Positions 1 to 5,018 of a DNA stretch of 6,173 bases are shown here, piece by piece. The position numbers and the translations under genes are program-made. This DNA is from BNXB01 sp031556375 (GTDB lineage: Bacteria > Bacteroidota > Bacteroidia > Bacteroidales > Azobacteroidaceae). Each line of letters opens with the position of its first letter. Positions within the stretch are counted from its first letter, which is position 1. The stretch is from the NCBI GenBank assembly GCA_031556375.1, contig JAVBTA010000040.1, positions 1 through 6,173 of the forward strand, read 5' to 3'. The notes beneath the pieces were generated by a model. It was not told where the DNA came from, ran no database searches, and saw only the letters and a list, made by a program, of their open reading frames with translations.

Positions 1-67
1 TTCATGCTGTATTTTTTAGCGTGATTTCCCCGTTTTTGGCCTCGAAACCGTATTGTCGGGGGACAAA

Positions 68-75
68 CAAAGATA
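68..75 (-). promoter_or_regulatory. Leftward Bacteroidetes -7 promoter element
   Basis: Read on the minus strand, this is TATCTTTG, a perfect match to the Bacteroidetes sigma-ABfr -7 consensus TAnnTTTG. It points toward the left edge. An ATG at 5-3 (minus strand), followed by AA, lies about 62 nt downstream and could be the start of a gene (Met-Lys or Met-Asn) that leaves the window. No good -33 TTTG is visible 19-21 nt upstream, where the terminator hairpin lies. The six fixed consensus bases can occur by chance in AT-rich DNA, so support rests on orientation and spacing to the ATG. Confidence 0.45.
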
Positions 76-79
76 CAAA

Positions 80-123
80 AAATCCCAACTAATTCATAAT
101 GAATCGGTTGGGATTGTTTTTTT
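80..123. terminator. Bidirectional intrinsic terminator hairpin
   Basis: A 9-bp perfect stem (AATCCCAAC at 81-89 with GTTGGGATT at 107-115) encloses a second 5-bp stem (ATTCA 92-96 with TGAAT 100-104) and a 3-nt loop. It is followed by a T run at 117-123 on the + strand and by TTTTTT on the minus strand, so it can work in both directions. In the minus direction it begins about 16 nt after the stop codon of the truncated oxidoreductase, so it is probably that gene's natural terminator. It also separates the oxidoreductase from the leftward promoter. Confidence 0.8.
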
Positions 124-138
124 ATTAGGAGAATAAGC

Positions 139-645
139 CTACATAGTTCGTTTTCTTCTCCGGCGTATTTTACCTAAATCACCTCTCATTACCCGAAGGC
201 GAGCCTCTTTAATCATCGGATATCCGGTATAGGTGTGGGTAAGTCCAAACAGAAGTCCGGTTTCGTTTACTTTATTGTACAGTTTATGAGCTTCTTCAAG
301 AGTAAAAGTCATCGGTTTATCAAGCATTACATGAAAACCTTTTTCCATCGCCAGTATAGAAGGCTCAAAATGTACATGATTAGGAGTTACAATAGAAATA
401 AAATCCATTCGTTCTCCGATGGGCAATAATGCCTCTTTTTCAATCATTTCAGTGTAGGAAGCATATATCCGGTTATCAGGAAGGAATAATTCACGTCCAG
501 TGGCCAGTGAATTCTCATATGAAGAGCTAAAACAACCGCAAACCAGTTCAATTTGTCCGTCAAGATTAGCTCCGATCCGGTGTACTGCCCCGATAAAAGA
601 GCCGTTTCCTCCACCTACCATTCCCATTCTGATTTTTCGCTTCAT
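139..645 (-). pseudogene. Truncated Gfo/Idh/MocA-family oxidoreductase (N-terminal half)
   Basis: The frame encodes 168 residues, against roughly 350-400 for intact Gfo/Idh/MocA dehydrogenases, which act on sugars, sugar derivatives or inositols with NAD(P). The Rossmann half is well preserved: a Gly-rich dinucleotide loop (GMVGGGNGSFIG, residues 8-19), the TPNHVH segment (87-92) and the DKPMT motif (109-113) whose Lys110 matches the conserved EKP lysine of the family. Up to about residue 162 (GDLGKIRR) it reads like a normal member. It then changes to RRKRTM and a stop, so the whole C-terminal substrate domain is missing. A terminator follows directly, which suggests an internal deletion that kept both ends of the gene rather than loss by the window edge. 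A -1/+1 frame over the same bases would end in NYVGLFS and stop; whether either tail is the ancestral C-terminus cannot be told here. The start ATG at 645 has no alternative close by. No clear -7 element was found upstream. It is divergent from the lipoprotein gene. The family call is firm; the loss of function is inferred. Confidence 0.8.
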
Positions 646-699
646 GATATATAGATTTAAAATATGAATAAAGATTCTTATTAATTGATAAAATATAAA

Positions 700-707
700 T
701 ACCTTTG
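700..707 (+). promoter_or_regulatory. -7 promoter element of the lipoprotein/ABC operon
   Basis: TACCTTTG is a perfect TAnnTTTG Bacteroidetes -7 element in the divergent spacer. Transcription would start around 714, giving an 18-nt leader to the ATG at 732 or a 42-nt leader to the ATG at 756. No convincing TTTG -33 box is seen 19-21 nt upstream (the area reads TTCTTA). The element abuts three TTGTAA-type half-sites described separately. Confidence 0.65.
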
Positions 708-727
708 TAAAATTGTAAAGTTACAAA
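704..727 (+). promoter_or_regulatory. Phased TTGTAA repeats / inverted repeat at the transcription start (possible operator)
   Basis: TTGTAA occurs at 705-710 and 713-718, and its reverse complement TTACAA at 721-726. The copies start exactly 8 nt apart. The outer pair extends to a 7-bp inverted repeat, TTTGTAA (704-710) and TTACAAA (721-727). The set covers the end of the -7 element and the expected start site, where a repressor would act; it could also form a weak 5'-leader hairpin. The sequence is AT-rich, so chance is a real alternative. Confidence 0.3.
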
Positions 728-755
728 TAAAATGACACTATTAAAGAACTACTAT

Positions 756-2318
756 ATGAAATTGTTTGAAAAATCTCTTTTTTTGCTTCTTGCAAGTATT
801 TTTTTGTTGTCATCCTGTAAAGAAAAGACATCCCCTCAGTTGGATGCGATCCCATCCGATGCATTTTTTGTTGTCGCTTTTGAAAATCAAAAGATGATTC
901 AAAAGGGCGGGTTGGATAATCTTTCGAATTTTAAGCTTTTTCAAAAGGCTCAGGCAGAAATGACGGATATGGATCCGGTGCTTAAAAATTTTGTCAATGA
1001 GTTTCTGAAAAATCCTAAGTCTTCAGGACTGGATATTGATAAAGCGTACATTTATGGAGTAATGTCAGGTGAAGATCTTTATTGTTGTGTAAATTTCAAG
1101 ATGGACAATCAGTCTACTTTTGAGAAAAAGATGACAGAGTTGTTTCAGGTTAAAGATCAACCCCTTCCGGAAGTAAAAGATCTGGGAGATGGTGTAAAGT
1201 TTACTTTGCTTGATCCTCAATCGGCTGTTGCCTGGAATGGAGATCTATTGCAGTTTTTCTTTGGGGAGATATCATCTCTTGACTATAAATCGTTTTTTAA
1301 TCTTCCTGCAGATAAAAAAATCCTGAATGTCGCTGATTTTGCAACATTTCAGAAAGGCTCTTACGATATAGGATGTTGGATGGCTTATGGTGAAGCTTTG
1401 GGTTTATTCAACAAAATGAATATAACAATGCCGTCTTACATAAATGAATTTAAAGATACATATGTTCATGGATACCTTAATTTTGAAAATGGAGAGATTA
1501 AGGCTATGGGACGCATGTCTCCTCAGTCGAAAGTTGATGAATTCTTCAAGAAATATCCGCTTATAAAGAAAGATTTTAATGCGGCTTTGTTAGAAGATTT
1601 TCCTGAAAAATCATTCTTGCTGGCTAAGATGTCTTTCAACTGGGACGAGTATCTTAAGTTGATGAACGAAAGTATGGAGCAGATGCAGAATATATCTGGA
1701 ATGGATGTTTATCAGGAGATATTAAATGATCCTACGGTTAAGACCCTTTTGGATATTATTGACGGAGATGCTGTATTCAGTCTGTATAATTTAGCGCAAG
1801 GACCACTTCCTATTCCATTGGCCGGATTGAGTTTTACGCTGAAGAATGAAGGTGATTTTGATCGTTTACTGGCTTTGTTTCCCGAAGGAGCTTTGACACA
1901 AAACGGGGATTATTATGTGATGTCTACTCCTTTCGGTATTGGATTTAATATTGCCTGCAAGAATAAACGTGTATTGATTTCAGACGATTCAGAAGCTATT
2001 ACTACGTTTTTGGGTAAAGGGTACAGTCCAAACCTGAAAAGCAGCGTGTTGGCAAATGATCTTAAAAAATCACCGGCGTTATTTTATTTAAATCTGGATT
2101 TGGATACTTATCCGGAGAATCTGAAAGCCTTATTGAAGACAGAAAATACGCCAAACGAGGTCAGAATGGGATTGACTATTCTGGACCCATTAAAAGATAT
2201 GAGTTATTCTGTTAATGAGAAAAATGAAGTGATTTTCTCACTTAAGTTTAAAGATACTAAACAAAATTCATTAAAAACACTTTTGAAACTGACAGATAAT
2301 GTTGCTTCAGAAATGTAG
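756..2318 (+). CDS. DUF4836-like lipoprotein, first gene of an ABC-transporter operon
   Basis: This is a predicted lipoprotein of 520 residues. With the start at 756 the protein opens with a short lysine-containing n-region (MKLFEKS), a hydrophobic stretch and the lipobox LSSC, giving lipidated Cys21 followed by Lys-Glu-Lys. An in-frame ATG at 732 would add eight residues (MTLLKNYY). I prefer 756 because of the typical short n-region and the longer leader after the -7 element, but 732 cannot be excluded. The mature part begins with 'AIPSDAFFVVAFENQKMIQKGG', close to the opening of Bacteroidetes DUF4836 proteins ('IPKDAxxVVxxNxxxLxxKsG'), and its length of about 500 residues fits. DUF4836 has no established function. 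No catalytic motif is visible. The stop is 6 nt before the ABC ATPase, so the two are almost certainly co-transcribed, and the lipoprotein is a plausible envelope partner of that transporter. The lipoprotein call is strong; the family call is from recall of sequence pattern. Confidence 0.8.
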   Translation: MKLFEKSLFLLLASIFLLSSCKEKTSPQLDAIPSDAFFVVAFENQKMIQKGGLDNLSNFKLFQKAQAEMTDMDPVLKNFVNEFLKNPKSSGLDIDKAYIYGVMSGEDLYCCVNFKMDNQSTFEKKMTELFQVKDQPLPEVKDLGDGVKFTLLDPQSAVAWNGDLLQFFFGEISSLDYKSFFNLPADKKILNVADFATFQKGSYDIGCWMAYGEALGLFNKMNITMPSYINEFKDTYVHGYLNFENGEIKAMGRMSPQSKVDEFFKKYPLIKKDFNAALLEDFPEKSFLLAKMSFNWDEYLKLMNESMEQMQNISGMDVYQEILNDPTVKTLLDIIDGDAVFSLYNLAQGPLPIPLAGLSFTLKNEGDFDRLLALFPEGALTQNGDYYVMSTPFGIGFNIACKNKRVLISDDSEAITTFLGKGYSPNLKSSVLANDLKKSPALFYLNLDLDTYPENLKALLKTENTPNEVRMGLTILDPLKDMSYSVNEKNEVIFSLKFKDTKQNSLKTLLKLTDNVASEM

Positions 2319-2324
2319 TGATTT

Positions 2325-2969
2325 ATGGATAAGATACAGGTAAGTCATGTAATACCTGACTTTATTTCCGGTACAGATAATCCTGTATCGGAAATTTGGT
2401 CTAAAGAGGTTACTTTCCGGCAGGGAAAAAACTATCTGATACGGGCTTCGTCCGGAAAGGGTAAATCTTCGTTGCTCAGTTATATTTTCGGGGAGAGAAT
2501 GGATTATACAGGGGATATTTTATTCGATCGTCTGAAGATCGATTCAATAACCGATGCACAATGGGTTGGAATAAGAAAAACAAAAATTAGTTATGTCTTC
2601 CAGGGTCTTAGGTTGTTTCCGGAATTGACTGCTGTCGAGAATGTTATGATTAAAAATCGGTTGACTGATTGCAAATCTTTGCAGGAGATCCGGGATTTGT
2701 TTGTAAAGCTTGGATTGGAAGAAAAAATAGATGAAAAAGTTGGTCGGCTGTCGTTCGGACAGCAGCAGCGGGTGGCAATTATCAGAGCTTTATGTCAGCC
2801 GTTTGACTTTATATTGATGGATGAACCGTTTAGCCATCTGGATTTGGAGAATATCATTATAGTAGCGGATATTATTAAAGAAGAACTTACTCAACGAAAT
2901 GCGGGGATGTTGCTTTCTACGCTTGGAGATGACTATCCGTTTGATTATCAACAACGCCTGGAACTATGA
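2325..2969 (+). CDS. ABC transporter ATP-binding protein (LolD/MacB/FtsE-like)
   Basis: A 214-residue nucleotide-binding subunit that would power the permease encoded next to it at the inner membrane. Motifs appear in order: Walker A ASSGKGKSS (41-49, with Ala in place of the first Gly), Q-loop VFQ (Gln93) followed by LFPELTAVENV as in the LolD/MacB class, signature LSFGQQQR (142-149, Phe in place of the first Gly of LSGGQ), Walker B FILMDEP (162-168, catalytic Glu167) and D-loop SHLD (170-173). The usual switch histidine is not seen: the strand that normally ends in 'THD' reads LLSTLGDD (196-203), and no His follows in the rest of the protein. The chain ends soon after, which is normal for this compact class. 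The stop codon overlaps the permease start by 4 nt (ATGA), indicating translational coupling. The catalytic Glu is present, so ATP hydrolysis is likely, perhaps with altered coupling. Confidence 0.93.
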   Translation: MDKIQVSHVIPDFISGTDNPVSEIWSKEVTFRQGKNYLIRASSGKGKSSLLSYIFGERMDYTGDILFDRLKIDSITDAQWVGIRKTKISYVFQGLRLFPELTAVENVMIKNRLTDCKSLQEIRDLFVKLGLEEKIDEKVGRLSFGQQQRVAIIRALCQPFDFILMDEPFSHLDLENIIIVADIIKEELTQRNAGMLLSTLGDDYPFDYQQRLEL

Positions 2970-4195
2970 GCAAAAATCCTAAATGCCGAGCTTTGTTAGT
3001 TAAGTTGTTGAGACAGAATATCAGTATTCCTCAATTGCTTGGATATGCGTTTGCAGCATTAGCGGGGATGGTTATTATTTTTTCTGCTTTTTGTTTTCGC
3101 GAAGATGTAAAACCCTTGTTTTCATCCGATTCGACCTTATTCAAGCCCGGTTTTATGATTGTAAATAAGAAAGTTTCAGTACTTTCGGCATTTACCAAAG
3201 GGACCGCGGTATTCAAATCCTCTGAAATAGACGAGATCGAACAACAGGATTTTGTTCAGTCTGTTTCACACTTTACTCCATGTAGGTATCAGGTGAGGGC
3301 TATGATCTCTCTTTCCGGTCAGGGGGCTGGCACGGGCATGGCGACGGAAATGTTTTTTGAGTCAGTTCCAGACAGGTTATTGAATCAATCGTCTAATAAA
3401 GACTGGAAATGGGATGCTGAATCACGTCTGATCCCGATTATTATTCCCCGGGATTATCTGAACCTGTATAATTTTGGTTTTTCAGGAAGTCAGGGCTTAC
3501 CTCAGATTTCGGAATCTATTATTCAGCAAATAGTATTTCAGGTAACATTGTATGGGAATGGTATTTCTGAAAATTTTAAGGGGCGTATTGTCGGATTTTC
3601 CGATAATCTGAATACCATTCTGGTTCCGGAAGCATTTATGGATTGGTCAAATAACCGATTTGCCAACGTGGGAAAAGAGTCGGAAAAGATATCCCGATTG
3701 ATTGTTGAGGTTAAGAATCCGGCAGACCCTAAAATTGCAGAGTTTTTTGCTGGTAAGTCAAATTATGAGGTGAATGACAATAAAGGAGAGCAGGGTAAAC
3801 TGTCCTATTTCCTAACTATACTGATTATTGCCGTGATCATTGTCGGAGCTTTGGTGATGTTGCCGGCAATAGGATTGATGTTATTGAGTATTAACCTGAT
3901 GGTGTATAAAGATCATCGAACCTTAAACGATCTTATCCTGTTGGGTTTTGACCGTTTGACATTGATTAAACCATATTCGGCTCTGGTTATTTTCTTAAAT
4001 GTTATAGTCGGAATATCAGGGGTTATCCTTACCCTGATTATTCGAGGATTATATTTACCTAAGTTAGCTGTTCTTGGGATTGAGGAAACTTCCGGCAGTT
4101 TGTTGTCTACGATCGCATTTTCATTATGCTTTGTGATTGTTCTTACTGTTTTTGACATTTTCTGGATATATCGAAAAATCAGGATGATAAAATAA
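2966..4195 (+). CDS. ABC transporter permease, MacB/LolC/FtsX-type
   Basis: A 409-residue membrane protein with one N-terminal transmembrane segment (about 24-43), a large extracytoplasmic domain (about 44-280) and three C-terminal segments (about 281-312, 337-359, 380-401). This 1+3 topology with a periplasmic domain after the first helix is that of the type VII/MacB superfamily (LolC/E, FtsX, MacB), which drives work in the envelope instead of passing solutes through the membrane. The cytoplasmic stretch KDHRTLNDLILLGFDR (315-330) sits where the family has its coupling helix ('R..E...lra.G'). The segment GRIVGFSDNLNTILVP (206-221) resembles the strand-rich periplasmic core domain. Its length suits LolC/E better than FtsX, which is shorter. 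The start ATG at 2966 overlaps the ATPase stop. The substrate is unknown; the co-transcribed lipoprotein is the obvious candidate partner. No second permease is encoded here, so a homodimer is expected. Confidence 0.85.
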   Translation: MSKNPKCRALLVKLLRQNISIPQLLGYAFAALAGMVIIFSAFCFREDVKPLFSSDSTLFKPGFMIVNKKVSVLSAFTKGTAVFKSSEIDEIEQQDFVQSVSHFTPCRYQVRAMISLSGQGAGTGMATEMFFESVPDRLLNQSSNKDWKWDAESRLIPIIIPRDYLNLYNFGFSGSQGLPQISESIIQQIVFQVTLYGNGISENFKGRIVGFSDNLNTILVPEAFMDWSNNRFANVGKESEKISRLIVEVKNPADPKIAEFFAGKSNYEVNDNKGEQGKLSYFLTILIIAVIIVGALVMLPAIGLMLLSINLMVYKDHRTLNDLILLGFDRLTLIKPYSALVIFLNVIVGISGVILTLIIRGLYLPKLAVLGIEETSGSLLSTIAFSLCFVIVLTVFDIFWIYRKIRMIK

Positions 4196-4205
4196 TACTG
4201 TTCAC

Positions 4206-4376
4206 ATGAAGAAGTTGCTGATTGTTATTATCTTTTCAGGTGTTTTTTGTAAGCTGTTTGCCGTTTCTGAGATCGATTCTTTGATGAAAGTATTGGATCA
4301 TACTATTGATAATCGTACAGAGTATATGATTTATAGTGATGCTAAAGATGCTCATTATGAAAATATATGTTATTGA
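4206..4376 (+). pseudogene. Chimeric 56-codon ORF: DUF6377-like N-terminus joined to a GH97-like fragment
   Basis: The ORF starts 10 nt after the permease stop and would be read through from that operon. Residues 1-20 look like a signal peptide (MKKLLIVIIFSGVFCKLFAV). Residues 21-37 (SEIDSLMKVLDHTIDNR) resemble the mature start of DUF6377-type Bacteroidetes regulators, which typically read '..DSLLxVLDxTIxxR..Y'. From about residue 41, IYSDAKDAHYEN instead resembles a segment near the C-terminus of GH97 glycoside hydrolases ('xIYxDxxDAHYxxNP'). The frame then stops at TGA 4374-4376, while the rest of the GH97-like tail continues in another frame. An intact DUF6377 protein would be about 500 residues or more. 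The most economical reading is a deletion joint between two genes around 4320-4332. An unrelated short secreted peptide is the alternative. Both family matches are from memory of motifs, not a search. Confidence 0.55.
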
Positions 4377-4461
4377 ACAAAAAAATGTGAATAGTAAAAC
4401 AAAATTGAAATTGAAAGCGGCTCCGGGTGGAGAATATGCGATTTCAATACAACCGAAATAA
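4327..4461 (+). pseudogene. 3' remnant of a GH97-like glycoside hydrolase, frameshifted
   Basis: The first part, IYSDAKDAHYEN, is in the frame of the ORF that starts at 4206. After about 4365 the similarity moves to the frame that reads YVIEQKNVNSKTKLKLKAAP then GGEYAISIQPK and stops at 4459-4461. GH97 enzymes (SusB-like alpha-glucosidases/galactosidases) end in a small beta domain whose last strands read much like this: an IYSD..DAHY..NP..Y segment, then a V-S-K-LKLK-APGGG-AISI segment before the stop. The Pro-Gly-Gly then Ala-Ile-Ser-Ile ending is the strongest cue. A few residues between the halves appear lost, together with the frame. No catalytic domain remains, so this is non-functional debris. 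Other glycoside hydrolases with an 'APGGG' C-terminal beta domain (GH27/GH36-type) are the main alternative. Confidence 0.5.
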
Positions 4462-4481
4462 TATGTGTAAAATAGTTCTGG

Positions 4482-4524
4482 AACAGTCGGCAGAGGTGAA
4501 AATCGATGCCCCGGCTGTTTTTTT
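4482..4524 (+). terminator. Rho-independent terminator after the gene relic
   Basis: AACAGTCGG (4482-4490) pairs over 9 bp, with one T-G wobble, with CCGGCTGTT (4511-4519), closing a 20-nt loop. A run of T follows to 4524. It lies about 20 nt after the stop of the GH97-like tail and was presumably that gene's terminator. It now probably ends the lipoprotein/ABC operon, because no terminator is visible between the permease stop and the relic. Confidence 0.75.
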
Positions 4525-4731
4525 AGACTCACTACCCAGCTGAAGAATTGTAAAATAAATATCAGTCTGATTTTTACTGTATTCTTTCTGAAGCTGTAAT
4601 TTAAATTTAAAGTTACTGAAAAATATTTTTAATTTTTCTTTTTTTTTGTCGTTTTTTCAATATATTTGCCATTATATTTTGATTAGAACTTTTTGGGGGA
4701 TATTTTTTTATTAACTAAAAATTATTGTATT
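4525..4731. other. AT-rich intergenic region ahead of the small-peptide gene
   Basis: No coding potential is recognisable on either strand. It contains a 12-bp palindrome TTTAAATTTAAA (4600-4611), T-tracts at 4624-4657 and the -7 element at 4661-4668. The leader from about 4675 to 4731 contains a GGGGG run (4695-4699). No structured RNA is evident. Confidence 0.5.
4661..4668 (+). promoter_or_regulatory. -7 promoter element of the peptide/propeller unit
   Basis: TATATTTG is a perfect TAnnTTTG match. It lies after the upstream terminator and gives an expected start near 4675 and a leader of about 57 nt to the ATG at 4732. A clear TTTG -33 box is not seen at 19-21 nt, where the sequence is a pyrimidine tract; the TTTG at 4645-4648 is too close. 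The upstream T-tracts could act as an UP-like or bent-DNA element. Confidence 0.6.
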
Positions 4732-4959
4732 ATGAAAACTAAAATTCTAAGTTTAGTGATGTTATTTGCTATGAGCTTTTCTGTAGGAATGAGTATTCGT
4801 GCACAAGATGACGAAGTATATTCTGACGAAGAGCTTCCTGAGATTGTAGTAACTTGTTCCAGAAATTGCTCAGGTGACAATGGCGGAAAGTGCTGGGTGA
4901 AAAACTTAAAGGGTGTGTGTGTCAGAAGTGAATTTACAACTAATTTCTGTAAATGCTAA
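4732..4959 (+). CDS. Small secreted six-cysteine peptide, NVEALA-like
   Basis: A 75-residue precursor. The ATG at 4732 is chosen because it begins a clean Sec signal peptide (MKTKILSLVMLFAMSFSVGM, with likely cleavage after SIRA at residue 24); an upstream in-frame TTG at 4693 would only add residues before it. The mature part has two zones: an acidic stretch (residues 26-37, seven Asp/Glu and no basic residue) and a Cys-rich core (42-75, net about +4) with the spacing C-x3-C-x7-C-x8-C-x9-C-x-C. An even number of cysteines in an exported protein suggests three disulfides. Size, signal peptide, the short acidic 'LPEIVVTCS' lead-in and a downstream beta-propeller lipoprotein gene match small peptides that Bacteroidetes genomes annotate as NVEALA-domain proteins. 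The Asn-Val-Glu-Ala-Leu-Ala motif itself is absent, so this is at best a divergent relative. No function is established. A defensin-like, signalling or carrier role would be speculation. Confidence 0.8.
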   Translation: MKTKILSLVMLFAMSFSVGMSIRAQDDEVYSDEELPEIVVTCSRNCSGDNGGKCWVKNLKGVCVRSEFTTNFCKC

Positions 4960-4966
4960 ATTTAAT

Positions 4967-4994
4967 AACCCTCAGGATATTTCTCTTGGGGGTT
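4967..4994 (+). terminator. Intergenic hairpin, possible attenuator between peptide and propeller genes
   Basis: The arms 4967-4977 (AACCCTCAGGA) and 4984-4994 (TCTTGGGGGTT) pair over 11 positions including two G-T wobbles, with a 6-nt loop. The tail is T-rich but interrupted (TTCTTTATTGATTT), so termination is probably partial. It starts 7 nt after the peptide stop. No new -7 element is seen before the propeller ATG at 5019, so the propeller would depend on read-through, giving more peptide than propeller mRNA. Confidence 0.6.
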
Positions 4995-5018
4995 TCTTTA
5001 TTGATTTAATCTGAAATT

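Noticed and set aside
235..429. + strand ORF of 64 codons
   Set aside because: It lies wholly antisense to the oxidoreductase fragment, whose family motifs are clear; its own protein has no recognisable features.
3031..3216. Minus-strand ORF of 61 codons
   Set aside because: Antisense shadow of the permease's first membrane segment and periplasmic domain.
3913..4158. Minus-strand ORF of 81 codons
   Set aside because: Antisense shadow of the permease membrane helices.
4236..4532. Minus-strand ORF of 98 codons
   Set aside because: It runs antisense across the relic and terminator. Its hydrophobic look comes from the reverse complement of AT-rich sequence, while the + strand frames carry family-like motifs.
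4600..4611. Palindrome TTTAAATTTAAA as an operator
   Set aside because: Low-complexity A/T palindromes are expected in such an AT-rich spacer, and it lies about 50 nt upstream of the -7 element with no supporting copies.
4693..4731. Longer form of the small peptide starting at a TTG
   Set aside because: The added residues precede a complete signal peptide beginning at the ATG at 4732, and the TTG lies in the T/G-rich leader close to the expected transcription start.
4873..4890. GG motif of the peptide (DNGGK) as a double-glycine bacteriocin leader site
   Set aside because: It lies inside the Cys-rich core, after a normal Sec signal peptide, and no peptidase-containing (C39) transporter is encoded nearby; the ABC ATPase here has no such domain.
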